Assembly (NCBI GenBank): GCA_016710685.1
Contig: JADJVC010000034.1
Coordinates: 248,001 to 312,000, forward strand
Direction: 5' to 3'
DNA length: 64,000 nt
Source: Flavobacteriales bacterium
GTDB lineage: Bacteria > Bacteroidota > Bacteroidia > Flavobacteriales_F > PHOS-HE28
In this document: positions 9,401 through 17,347 of the stretch, one piece after another
How the letters are laid out: every line of letters begins with the position of its first letter
Position numbering within the stretch: position 1 is the stretch's first letter
Program-made: the position numbers and the translations under genes
Notes under the pieces: model-generated
Seen by the model: the letters and a program-made list of their open reading frames with translations, nothing else
What the model was told of the DNA's origin: nothing
Databases searched by the model: none

Positions 9401-10997
9401 CACGGGCGGCGTATTTGCGGGCAACGACACCACGGTATGCACGGCGATCGGGCTTCAGCTCAATGTGGCGCACAACGTCGCTACGCCCGTTTACCAATGG
9501 CAACCGGCGGGTAACCTCATCGGTGCCAACACGGCAAGTCCAACCATTCAATTCGACAGCACGGCCACCTACGTGGTGTCCGTGGGCGACGGCGTGAACT
9601 GTGCCGCGTTCGACACCATCGTGGTAACGGTCTCCTTCCCGCAGCTCCCCTTCCAGTCGGACAGTTCGTTGTGCCAAGGGCAGACCATGGTGATGGACCC
9701 CGGATTCCCCGGTGCGCCGCGCGTGTGGAGCACGGGCGCCACCACGCAAAGCATCACGGTGGGCAGTGCGGGCACCTATACCTGCACGCTTTCGGACGTG
9801 CTTGCGGCCTGCTCCGCTGACGTGGTTTACAACGTAACCGTGGACGCGTTGCCCATTGTGCAGCTCGGCCCGGACACTTCACTCTGCATCGGTGAATCTT
9901 GGACGTTGGATGCCGGCAACCCCGGAAGTTCCGTGGTATGGAACACGGGTTCCACGGACCATACCATCACGTTCACCACGGCCGGCTGGTACCAGGCGTC
10001 CGTCCTGGACGGGAACGTCTGCACCGGTGTTGACTCGATACTCGTGACCTTCGATCCCTTACCGGTGGTGATCCTGTCGGACACCTCGGTATGCGTAAGT
10101 GAAACGATGGTGCTGGACGCCGAAAATCCGGGTTCCCGTTACCTCTGGTCGCCCACTGGGGAAACCACGCAGACCATTGCGGTGAATGCCGCCACCGGCG
10201 TTTACTCGGTGGTGGTCACCACGGCCACCATCTGCGTGGACAGTGCGCAAGCGCAGATCAATTTCATCGACTTCCCGGTGGTGGATCTGGGTCCTGACAC
10301 CGCCTTATGCGATGGCCAGAGCCTGGAGCTGGATGCCGGAAATCCCGGGCTGGGCATTCTTTGGCGAACAGGTGCGACCACGCAGCACATCACACTCTAC
10401 GCAGGTGCCATGATGGGCGTTGAAGTGTACAACGGCTATTGCACCTCGTATGACAGCGTGGATGTCATCTTCAACCCGTTGCCCAACGAACTGGCCGAGC
10501 ATGAACTGTCAGCGTGTTTTGCAGACCCGCCGCACGAGCTGATGCTGGACGCGGAAAATGCGGGCGACAGCTACCTGTGGCACCCGAGCGGTGAAACCAC
10601 GCGCTACATCACGGTGAAAGATTACGGGCTCTACACGGTGGACATCACCACGCCGGAGAATTGCACCATCACTGAGTCGATTCTCGTGAACGAGTATTGC
10701 CCCAACCAGCTGTTCATGCCGAACAGTTTCACGCCGAACAACGACCTGAGCAACGACGTCTTCGCCCCCGATGGCTGGAATTTGACGGGCATGGAGCTAT
10801 ACATCTTCGACCGTTGGGGCGAGGTGATCCAGCACGGCGTGGGAACAGCTGCGCGTTGGGACGGCACCATTGGCGGCGCGCCGGCCCCAATGGGCGTCTA
10901 TGCGTGGAAGTTGCTCTACCGCTTCTACCAGGACGCGAACATGAGCGTGATCGGCGAAGTGCAGGAACGCACCGGCCACGTTACGTTGATCCGTTGA
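6409..10997 (+). pseudogene. large T9SS type B cargo protein with IgGFc-binding-like N-terminus, broken as written
   Basis: A secreted surface protein of about 1,529 residues once two lesions are repaired. A signal peptide (MKSLSVLLAILALTCAKPVL) precedes an IgGFc-binding-type domain (GTEFWVGFMENY, later EMLIVATEDGTEVEI). Next comes a beta domain resembling a MAM/reelin-like jelly roll (about 8280-8750), then repeated Ig/PKD-like modules with the recurring pattern LD-A-x-NPG-x-x-x-x-W-x-x-G-x-T-x-x-I. The C-terminal type B sorting domain (about 10700-10997: MPNSFTPNNDLSNDVF, YIFDRWGEV, GVYAWKL) directs T9SS export. An in-frame TAA sits at 6832-6834; the same frame resumes immediately. One base is missing in the TTT at 7018-7020, since a fourth T restores SGSTIRGTG. 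Either a pseudogene or, more likely for the frameshift, a consensus error. Confidence 0.75.
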
Positions 10998-11015
10998 TCG
11001 GGACGGCATAGGCGC

Positions 11016-11049
11016 ATCCGCAGATCAGCCCCAAGGCTGATCTGCGGAT
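11016..11049. terminator. perfect 15-bp hairpin between convergent genes
   Basis: ATCCGCAGATCAGCC (11016-11030) pairs perfectly with 11035-11049 around a CCAA loop. It sits between the type B cargo gene and the convergent MscS gene. There is no T-tract on either side, so it may be a bidirectional terminator or a palindromic repeat. Confidence 0.45.
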
Positions 11050-11058
11050 TGCAGCCTG

Positions 11059-11868
11059 CTACTTCGTGTGCATCTGCACCTGTGGGAACGGAATGCTGAT
11101 CCCCTTGGCATCAAAGAGCTTCTTCACTTGCTCATGCATGTTGAAGAACACGCCCCAGTAGTCCTCGGATTTGGTCCAAACGCGCATCGTGAGGTTTACG
11201 GAGCTGTCTGCCAGTTCGCCCACCACGATCAGCGGTGCGGGTTCTTTCAGGATGCGATCGTCTTTTTGGAGGATCTCGTGCAAGGCGAGCTTTGCGGCAT
11301 CGATGTCATCCCCATAACCAATGCCGAAGCTCATGTCCACGCGGCGGTTGGCTTCGGTGCTGAAGTTCACGATGGGGCCGGTACTCACCGGGGAATTGGG
11401 GAGGATCACGGTTTTGTTGTCGGGTGTTTTCAGCACGGTATTGAAGATCTGGATGCTATGAACGGTGCCCAAATGCCCTTGCATTTCCACCAGGTCACCG
11501 ACCTTGAAAGGCTTGAAGAGAAGTAGCATCACCCCACCGGCGAAATTTTGCAGCGTGCCGCTCAGTGCCATGCCGATGGCCAGTCCCGCCGCGCCGAGCA
11601 CGGCGATGAAGCTGGTGGTTTCGATGCCGATCATCTGGATCACGCTGATGACGAGGCCCACACGGAGCACTGCGCCGATGATGCCGCGCAGGAAAGGCAC
11701 GAGGTCGGGGTCCACGTGGCGCTTCTGCATCACGCGGCCCATGGTCGAGAGGATCATGCGGATCACCCAAAGGCCGATGACGAGCGCAACGACAGCACCC
11801 AAGAAGCGGGGGCCATAAGTGAGCAGGATTTCTTTGCCGCGGGCTATGATCATCTCGGTATTGCTCAT
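11059..11868 (-). CDS. MscS-family small-conductance mechanosensitive channel
   Basis: A 269-residue inner-membrane protein that should open under membrane tension and release solutes after osmotic downshock. It has an N-terminal TM (about residues 15-38), TM2 (about 60-85) and a glycine/alanine-rich pore helix TM3 (AVLGAAGLAIGMALSGTLQN, about 94-113). The beta domain follows (FKVGDLVEMQGHLGTV), then the alpha/beta C-terminal cage. Length and order match E. coli MscS. The start at 11868 gives MSNTEMIIARGKEI. It is a single gene, convergent with the upstream cargo gene and divergent from yihA. Confidence 0.9.
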   Translation of the reverse strand: MSNTEMIIARGKEILLTYGPRFLGAVVALVIGLWVIRMILSTMGRVMQKRHVDPDLVPFLRGIIGAVLRVGLVISVIQMIGIETTSFIAVLGAAGLAIGMALSGTLQNFAGGVMLLLFKPFKVGDLVEMQGHLGTVHSIQIFNTVLKTPDNKTVILPNSPVSTGPIVNFSTEANRRVDMSFGIGYGDDIDAAKLALHEILQKDDRILKEPAPLIVVGELADSSVNLTMRVWTKSEDYWGVFFNMHEQVKKLFDAKGISIPFPQVQMHTK

Positions 11869-12023
11869 GAAGTGTGTTTTTAGGGGTTTTCAGCTTTCGC
11901 ACAAGAACCGTTCCGGAAAGTTCCGCAAGAGGCACAGGCTTGCCGATGCGTGCAAACGCTTGATATGGTTGCACCTTTGCGCGGCAAGCGAACGGGCCAA
12001 GCATTACGTGGCCTATCCGATCC

Positions 12024-12644
12024 ATGGAAAATTTGAAGGCGGAACATCTGGGCAGCGGCCGCGAAGCCAAGCATTGGCCCAAGGCCACGTTGCCGGAGTA
12101 CGCCTTCATTGGGCGCAGCAATGTGGGCAAGAGCTCGTTGATCAACATGCTGGTGGGCATCCACCGGCTGGCGCGGGTAAGCAACACGCCCGGCCGCACG
12201 CGCAACGTGGAGCACTTCCGCGTGGAAGCGTACAAAGGCAAAGGACAAGCTTGGATGCTGGCCGACCTGCCGGGCTACGGTTTCGCCAAGGCAAGCAAGG
12301 ACGAACGCGCCTTGTGGGAAGTGATGATCCGCACCTATTTGCGCGAACGTGAAAGCCTGCAATGCGTTTTCGTGCTGGTGGATGTACGCATCGCCCCTCA
12401 GCAAAGCGACTTGGACATGATCCAATGGCTCGGTGGGGAAAGCATCCCTTTCGTGATCGTCTTCACCAAAAGCGACAAGCTGAAACAGCCGTCCATCGTA
12501 AGCAACATCGCGCAGTTCAAGCGGGCGCTGAAGAAGAACTGGGAAACGTTGCCGCACCTCATCATCACCTCCTCGGAAAACGGCAAGGGCCGCGATGAAG
12601 TGCTCGCGTTCATCACGGACGTGAATTCGCGGTGGGGCTCGTAA
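12024..12644 (+). CDS. yihA: ribosome biogenesis GTPase YihA/EngB (YsxC)
   Basis: A 206-residue TRAFAC-class GTPase needed for large ribosomal subunit maturation. The GTP-binding motifs are all visible: G1 GRSNVGKSS (residues 30-38), G2-region TPGRTRN (55-61), G3 DLPGYG (81-86), G4 TKSD (148-151) and a G5-like SSE near 185. The length matches the family. The start ATG at 12024 is preceded by a CACCTTTG element that differs by one base from the -7 consensus. It stands alone and converges on gldC. Confidence 0.95.
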   Translation: MENLKAEHLGSGREAKHWPKATLPEYAFIGRSNVGKSSLINMLVGIHRLARVSNTPGRTRNVEHFRVEAYKGKGQAWMLADLPGYGFAKASKDERALWEVMIRTYLRERESLQCVFVLVDVRIAPQQSDLDMIQWLGGESIPFVIVFTKSDKLKQPSIVSNIAQFKRALKKNWETLPHLIITSSENGKGRDEVLAFITDVNSRWGS

Positions 12645-12687
12645 ATGCCAGAAGGCAGTTGGCAGCTGCAGTCGGCAGTGTTGACAA

Positions 12688-13020
12688 CTACTTTTTCTTC
12701 AGATCCGGCAACATGTGCTCGGCGAAATAGGCAGCGAAATCGCGCATTTGCGCGGCCATTTTATCCTCGTTCGTAGCGCGCTCGAACGTGTCCGCCAAGG
12801 TGAGGATGTTCTGGTGGAAGAAGGCCTTCATTTCTTCGGTGGTCATCTCCTTCGTCCACAGGTCGATGCGCATGGTATTGAGCTCTTCGGCATCCCAAAA
12901 GCTCAGCAACATGGCCTTGCCCACGCCATTACCGGCTCCGCCTTCGGCGTTCCATGCAATGTTTTCGGGCACGTGGTTCTCGTCCAGTTGAAGGTTGATG
13001 GTGATGGCTGATTCGTTCAT
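12688..13020 (-). CDS. gldC: gliding motility protein GldC
   Basis: A 110-residue soluble protein matching GldC, one of the accessory proteins needed for efficient gliding in Flavobacterium. Recognisable features are the N-terminal INLQLDENHVPENIAW, the central FWDAEELNTMRIDLWTKEM and the C-terminal helix FAAYFAEHMLPDL. It lies 70 bp downstream of gldB on the same strand, which is the gldB-gldC order known from Flavobacterium johnsoniae. Its biochemical function is not known. There is no signal peptide. Confidence 0.9.
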   Translation of the reverse strand: MNESAITINLQLDENHVPENIAWNAEGGAGNGVGKAMLLSFWDAEELNTMRIDLWTKEMTTEEMKAFFHQNILTLADTFERATNEDKMAAQMRDFAAYFAEHMLPDLKKK

Positions 13021-13090
13021 GCGAATTGGGTTGTGGAGCGCAGGTGGCGCAGATCGTTATTGTTGAACGCTGATCCGGACCGGTCACGAT

Positions 13091-14113
13091 TTACCTAGGC
13101 TTGTAAGTTTTCAAGATCGCCTGCGGGTCGCGCATGGCGAAGAGTTGTGCAAAGGAGACATCGGGATTTGCCTTCATGTAGCTCTGCACCAAGCGGTACC
13201 CGATCCATTCGCCGAGGTGGCCGGGGCTTTCGCGCGGCAAGCCCGGCGTAAAGGGTCCGTCGTTCATGAAACGGTCGATCTCCTTGGGGTCCTTCGTATA
13301 CACCAGTTCCTTCGCCACCACCTCCTTCCAAATGTTGAATTCATGGTCCTCACACCACTTGAGTTGCTGCGGGCTGAACGCGAATTTCAGGGTGGCGTCG
13401 GTCTGGGGAAGCAGGTAGTCCAGCAGTGCCATCACTTTGCCGATCACGATGAAGTTGGTGAGCAGGTCCTCGCCACGCACATCACGGGTGTAGTGTACTT
13501 GCAGCCAGCCCTTCACCACGCTGGGCGCGAGCATTTCGGGGCGCATACGGTCCTTGCGGTACTGCGGAAAAACGTCAGGGGAGAGGTATTGCACCACGGG
13601 GCTGTCCTTGCCCACGAACCATTCCACGCCGAAGCCCAGCACGCTGTCCGTGGGCAGCACGCCGTAGTTGAAGCCTGAATTGAAGGCGATGACGCGCGGC
13701 GTTAGGCTGTCGGGGAAAGCCGCCTTCAGCCGTGAAAATGCCGTATTGAAATCGGCTTCCTGCGCGGCCATTTCGCCCAGCACGCTGTCCGCGGTTTGCT
13801 GCACGTGTGCCCAGTCGGGATCGTGTACGAAGCGCCCGAGCGCCAAGGGCAAGCGCGGGTCGTCGAACGGAGCGGCCTGCAGCACGCGCTCCACGTAGAG
13901 CCGGTAGAATTCGCCGTACTTGGCATAGAGCCGCAGGTTGAAATTGCCGGAAGTGTCATCCACGCTGCGGAAGAGGTCCAGATCCAGGCGTTCGATCTTC
14001 AGGCCCACGTCCGGCAAGGTTCCATGGGTTTCCCGTTTTGCCTGATCCCCGCAACCGGAAAGAAAAAATGCAGCGGCTGCGGACAAGGAGACGATGAAGT
14101 GGCGGATGGACAT
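13091..14113 (-). CDS. gldB: gliding motility lipoprotein GldB
   Basis: A 340-residue lipoprotein. The signal sequence and lipobox MSIRHFIVSLSAAAAFFLSG-C place the lipidated Cys near residue 21. The body contains the GldB-type sections LKIERLDLDLFR, LYAKYGEFYRLYVERVL, NSGFNYGVLPTDSVLGFGVE and a C-terminal PGHLGEWIGYRLVQSYMKANP. I chose the ATG at 14113 because the next in-frame start (14131) lies within the region between the predicted promoter and the signal peptide. GldB is essential for gliding in F. johnsoniae; a direct link to T9SS assembly is inferred. It is followed by gldC and divergent from a beta-barrel gene. Confidence 0.9.
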   Translation of the reverse strand: MSIRHFIVSLSAAAAFFLSGCGDQAKRETHGTLPDVGLKIERLDLDLFRSVDDTSGNFNLRLYAKYGEFYRLYVERVLQAAPFDDPRLPLALGRFVHDPDWAHVQQTADSVLGEMAAQEADFNTAFSRLKAAFPDSLTPRVIAFNSGFNYGVLPTDSVLGFGVEWFVGKDSPVVQYLSPDVFPQYRKDRMRPEMLAPSVVKGWLQVHYTRDVRGEDLLTNFIVIGKVMALLDYLLPQTDATLKFAFSPQQLKWCEDHEFNIWKEVVAKELVYTKDPKEIDRFMNDGPFTPGLPRESPGHLGEWIGYRLVQSYMKANPDVSFAQLFAMRDPQAILKTYKPR

Positions 14114-14120
14114 ACCTTTG
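14113..14120 (+). promoter_or_regulatory. -7 element TACCTTTG for the outer-membrane barrel gene
   Basis: An exact match to TAnnTTTG 22 bp before the ATG at 14143. It overlaps the first base of the gldB start codon on the opposite strand, so the two divergent genes share a very compact promoter region. Confidence 0.5.
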
Positions 14121-14135
14121 GCACCTAACAAGCTG

Positions 14136-14143
14136 CAAACCTA
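14136..14143 (-). promoter_or_regulatory. -7 element TAGGTTTG for gldBC
   Basis: An exact match to TAnnTTTG on the minus strand, 22 bp before the gldB ATG at 14113. It overlaps the A of the divergent gene's start codon and mirrors the plus-strand element. Confidence 0.5.
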
Positions 14144-14826
14144 TGAAGAAGGTCTCCGCAATTCTCGCTATTCTCGTACTGGCTGTCACCAGCCTGCAAG
14201 CGCAGGACCAAAAGTCCTTCCGCTTCGGCATCAAGGTGGCACCGAACTTCGGCTTCATCAAGCCGGATACCAAGGAACTGAAGAGCGACGGTGCCAAACT
14301 GGGCTTCACCTTCGGTTTAATGGGCGATTTCGTGCTGGGCGACAATCGTAACTATGCATTCAGCACCGGGCTGTTCTTGAACAACGTGGGCGGCAAGACC
14401 ACCTATCCGGCATCGGGCCAGAACCTGAGCACCGAAACGCGATACCAATACATTGAGGTGCCCATTACCATGAAGCTGATGACCAACGAGATCGGCTACA
14501 TGACCTACTTCGGGCAGATCGGATTTGGTACTGCGTTCAACATTGCAGCCAAGTCGGATTATGACGGGTTTGACTCCACGGGGAAGATCGTGCGCTACAC
14601 CGATGAGGACATCCTGTCCAACACGGCTCTTTTCAAAGCATCCTTGATCGTGGGTGGCGGCTTGGAGTACAACTTCAGCGGCAACACCTCGGCGATGTTG
14701 GGCATTACGTGGAACAACGGTTTCACCAACATCCTCAAGGACCAAAAAACCACCGTGGACGGCCAAGAAAAGGAACTGAAAGCGAAACAGAATTACCTGG
14801 AGCTTTCCCTTGGCGTGTTCTTCTAG
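14143..14826 (+). CDS. PorT-family outer-membrane beta-barrel protein
   Basis: A 227-residue secreted barrel protein. A signal peptide (MKKVSAILAILVLAVTSLQA) is followed by alternating amphipathic strands with glycine turns (FRFGIKVAPNFGFI, YAFSTGLFLNNVGG, YQYIEVPITMKLM, YFGQIGFGTAFNI). It ends in the aromatic residues GVFF, as outer-membrane barrels do. Length and pattern fit the PorT/OMP_b-brl_2 group, whose members are mostly uncharacterised, although PorT itself is a T9SS component. It is transcribed divergently from gldBC through a shared promoter region and ends at a hairpin terminator. Confidence 0.7.
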   Translation: MKKVSAILAILVLAVTSLQAQDQKSFRFGIKVAPNFGFIKPDTKELKSDGAKLGFTFGLMGDFVLGDNRNYAFSTGLFLNNVGGKTTYPASGQNLSTETRYQYIEVPITMKLMTNEIGYMTYFGQIGFGTAFNIAAKSDYDGFDSTGKIVRYTDEDILSNTALFKASLIVGGGLEYNFSGNTSAMLGITWNNGFTNILKDQKTTVDGQEKELKAKQNYLELSLGVFF

Positions 14827-14841
14827 GCTAAAGAATTTCCA

Positions 14842-14880
14842 AAAGCCCCGCTGCTGCAACTATATGCGGAGCGGGGCTTT
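14842..14880 (+). terminator. hairpin terminator after the beta-barrel gene
   Basis: AAAGCCCCGC (14842-14851) pairs with GCGGGGCTTT (14871-14880), a perfect 10-bp stem whose 3' arm ends in T residues. It lies 15 bp after the stop codon and 11 bp before nadE. Confidence 0.65.
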
Positions 14881-14891
14881 CCTTTGTAGAC

Positions 14892-15692
14892 ATGCTGAAC
14901 ACGGAACGCACAATTGAGCACATCACGGACTGGCTGCGCGCATACTGCACGGCCAACAAGCAGCGCGGCTTCGTCATCGGCATCAGTGGCGGCATTGACA
15001 GCGCGGTAACCAGCACGCTTTGCGCGCGCACGGGCTTGCCATTGCTCTGCGTGGAAATGCCGATCCATCAGGCGGAAAGCCAAGTGCAGCGCGGGCAAGA
15101 GCACATCGCGTGGCTGCGCGAAAAGTATGCAGGTGTTTCCACGGAACGCGTGGAGCTCACCCCCGTGTTCGATGCGCTGGTGAAGGAACTTCCCGCACAC
15201 GGGGATGATGCCACCCGCGCCCTCGCACTCGCCAACACGCGCGCCCGTTTGCGCATGACCACGCTGTATTACCTCGCCGGCATCAAGCGGTTCCTCGTGG
15301 CGGGCACGGGTAACAAAGTGGAAGATTTCGGCGTGGGCTTCTACACCAAGTACGGCGACGGCGGCGTGGATCTTTCGCCGATCGCGGACCTTACGAAGAC
15401 GGAAGTTTTCGCCTTGGCAAAAGCACTCGGCATCATAGAAAGCATCCAACAGGCCAAGCCCACCGACGGCCTCTTCGGCGACGATCGCAGCGACGAGGAC
15501 CAGTTAGGCGCTAGCTATCCGGAGCTGGAATGGGCGATGGCATTGCGCGATGCGAAGACTTCCGTGAACGCGGATGCGCTCACCGAACGGCAGCGTGAAG
15601 TGCTGAAGATCTACGACCGGTTGCACAATGCGAATGCGCACAAGTGGCGGGCAATTCCGGTTTGTTTGATACCGGGGGAGTTGCGGGGTTAG
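14892..15692 (+). CDS. nadE: NH3-dependent NAD+ synthetase
   Basis: A 266-residue enzyme making NAD+ from nicotinic acid adenine dinucleotide, ATP and ammonia (last step of NAD synthesis). The PP-loop SGGIDS is at residues 32-37. Further family motifs are NTRARLRMTTLYYLA, GTGNKVEDFGVGFYTKYGDGGVD (the fourth segment contacts deamido-NAD) and ADLTKTEVFALAK. There is no N-terminal nitrilase/glutaminase domain, so it should use free ammonia or an external glutaminase. The length is typical for the short form. It follows a terminator, so it is probably transcribed separately. Confidence 0.93.
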   Translation: MLNTERTIEHITDWLRAYCTANKQRGFVIGISGGIDSAVTSTLCARTGLPLLCVEMPIHQAESQVQRGQEHIAWLREKYAGVSTERVELTPVFDALVKELPAHGDDATRALALANTRARLRMTTLYYLAGIKRFLVAGTGNKVEDFGVGFYTKYGDGGVDLSPIADLTKTEVFALAKALGIIESIQQAKPTDGLFGDDRSDEDQLGASYPELEWAMALRDAKTSVNADALTERQREVLKIYDRLHNANAHKWRAIPVCLIPGELRG

Positions 15693-15726
15693 TTTTTCGG
15701 CATCCAGCGGATTCTTGGTCTTTGAC

Positions 15727-15734
15727 TATCTTTG
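15727..15734 (+). promoter_or_regulatory. -7 element TATCTTTG for the DUF433/DUF5615 pair
   Basis: An exact TAnnTTTG match 12 bp before the ATG at 15746, giving a very short leader. Confidence 0.45.
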
Positions 15735-15745
15735 GTCGAACCAAC

Positions 15746-15976
15746 ATGAACTATTCAAAGATCATCACTGTGGACCCCGCAATTCGGAGCGGAAAGCCCT
15801 GCATCAGGGGCATGCGCATCACCGTTGGGGACATCCTTGAATACCTCGCCGGCGGCATGTCCATTCCGGAGATCCTTGAGGACTTTCCTGATTTGACAGA
15901 GGAAGATATCCGGGCCTCGCTGGCTTTCGCCTCGGACCGTGAGCGCAGGTTGCACATGATTCCGCCAGCGGCGTGA
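15746..15976 (+). CDS. DUF433 domain protein (putative antitoxin)
   Basis: A 76-residue helix-turn-helix-like protein with the DUF433 signature: VDPAIRSGKPCIRGMRITV, then DILEYLAGGMSIPEILEDFP and LTEEDIRASLAFASDRERR. DUF433 proteins commonly precede DUF5615 PIN-like proteins in what are predicted to be toxin-antitoxin pairs. Here the stop codon overlaps the GTG start of such a gene by 4 bp. I chose the ATG at 15746, just after a promoter match, over an upstream in-frame start at 15644 that lies within the nadE 3' end. Autoregulation would be expected by analogy but is not visible. Confidence 0.8.
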   Translation: MNYSKIITVDPAIRSGKPCIRGMRITVGDILEYLAGGMSIPEILEDFPDLTEEDIRASLAFASDRERRLHMIPPAA

Positions 15977-16308
15977 AGTTCTTGGTCGACCACAACCTTT
16001 CACCCAAGCTCACCGCGTTTCTTGAGCCTTGGTTTACCGGTTCCGTGCATACCATGGAACTGCATTTCGAACGCACACCTGACAAGGACTTGTGGACATA
16101 CGCCGCAGATCATGGTTTTTCCATTCTGACCAAGGACACCGACTTTGAGAAGTACAGCCTTTTGCGTGGTGCGCCGCCGAAAGTGGTGTGGTTGCGCATC
16201 GGTAACACCTCCAACAAAGAGGTGATGTAATTGCTCGGAAGTCATATCGAAGCCATCAAAGCGTTCTTGGCTTCCGAAGAATTAACGTTGATGGCGCTTG
16301 GCCGTTAG
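15973..16308 (+). pseudogene. DUF5615 PIN-like protein (putative toxin) with in-frame stop
   Basis: Starts with GTG at 15973 (VKFLVDHNLSPKLTAF), overlapping the DUF433 gene. The PIN-like acidic residues are visible: Asp6 in LVDHNL, a Glu in HFERTPDKDLWTYA, and Asp residues in ILTKDTDF. Translation hits TAA at 16228-16230 (codon 86). The same frame then continues as LLGSHIEAIKAFLASEELTLMALGR to TAG at 16306, which is the expected C-terminal helix of DUF5615 proteins, about 110 residues in all. A CAA to TAA change would explain it. The truncated product keeps most of the PIN core, so loss of function is likely but not certain. Confidence 0.7.
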
Positions 16309-16312
16309 CCCC

Positions 16313-17347
16313 TCACCCGATCGTCCAAACATTCTCCCCGCGCAGCAGCGCATCGAGATCGCCGGGACCTTTCTTCTGCTTGGCCAAGGCCACTTGCGCG
16401 TTCATCTTCGTTTCGTGCGTTGGGCGGTCGCTCACGTAAAACACGCCGAAGGGCCTTGGCAATGCATCCTTTTCCCGTGGGTCGTCAAACAGGCGAACGA
16501 GGATGCTGGCCTTGAAGCCGTCACGTTCGTCGTGGACCCAGAGGTCGTCCACGGTAGCTTCCCCTGCGGCGATGTCCACGATCACGGGGGTCATGCCATC
16601 GAGCTTGATGCCTTTTGTGCCGTTGCCGAAGAGCAGGGGTTTGCCGTGTTCCACGAATACGGTGTGCTCGGCCTTGCTGGCTTTTTCGGTAAAGACCTCG
16701 AAAGCGCCGTCGTTGAAGACGTTGCAGTTCTGGTAGATCTCCAACAGGCTGGTGCCGCGATGGGCATCGGCGCGCTGAAGCATTTCGCGCAGGTGCTTGG
16801 GATCGCGGTCCATGCCGCGGGCGATAAAGCTGGCATCGGCGCCTTTGCACAAAGCGAGCGGATTGAACGGATGGTCCGTGCTGCCCATGGGGGTGCTCTT
16901 CGATATCGCGCCTTCCGGTGAAGTGGGCGAATACTGGCCTTTCGTTAACCCGTAGATCTCGTTGTTGAAGAGCAGCACGTTAAGGTCCACATTGCGGCGC
17001 AGCATGTGGATGAGGTGGTTGCCGCCGATGCTGAGCGAATCACCGTCGCCGGTGATGAGCCATACGCTGAGGTCGGGCTGCACGCTGCGCATGCCGCTTG
17101 CGATCGCGGGTGCGCGGCCATGTATGCTGTGCATGCCGTACGTGTCCAAGTAGTACGGGAAGCGCGACGAGCAGCCGATGCCGCTGATAAAGACGATCTC
17201 CTCTTTCGGGCGACCGTGCTGAGCGAGTACGCTCTCCACTTGTTTCAGAATGGAATAGTCGCCGCAGCCGGGGCACCAGCGCACTTGCTGGTCACTGCTG
17301 TAATCTAATTTTTTAGGCGCTGGGGCCGCTGGTTGCAAAGTGCTCAT
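16313..17347 (-). CDS. korB: 2-oxoacid:ferredoxin oxidoreductase, beta subunit
   Basis: A 344-residue thiamine-diphosphate subunit. The N-terminal WCPGCGDYSILK (residues 24-35) and the ThDP/Mg motif GDGDSLSIGGNHLIHMLRRN are family hallmarks. With the alpha subunit it should oxidatively decarboxylate a 2-oxoacid (2-oxoglutarate is most likely) to the acyl-CoA, reducing ferredoxin. The gene starts inside the last codons of the alpha gene (ATGA overlap at 17344-17347), so the two are translationally coupled. No separate delta (ferredoxin) subunit gene is present, as is usual for the two-subunit form. Confidence 0.88.
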   Translation of the reverse strand: MSTLQPAAPAPKKLDYSSDQQVRWCPGCGDYSILKQVESVLAQHGRPKEEIVFISGIGCSSRFPYYLDTYGMHSIHGRAPAIASGMRSVQPDLSVWLITGDGDSLSIGGNHLIHMLRRNVDLNVLLFNNEIYGLTKGQYSPTSPEGAISKSTPMGSTDHPFNPLALCKGADASFIARGMDRDPKHLREMLQRADAHRGTSLLEIYQNCNVFNDGAFEVFTEKASKAEHTVFVEHGKPLLFGNGTKGIKLDGMTPVIVDIAAGEATVDDLWVHDERDGFKASILVRLFDDPREKDALPRPFGVFYVSDRPTHETKMNAQVALAKQKKGPGDLDALLRGENVWTIG

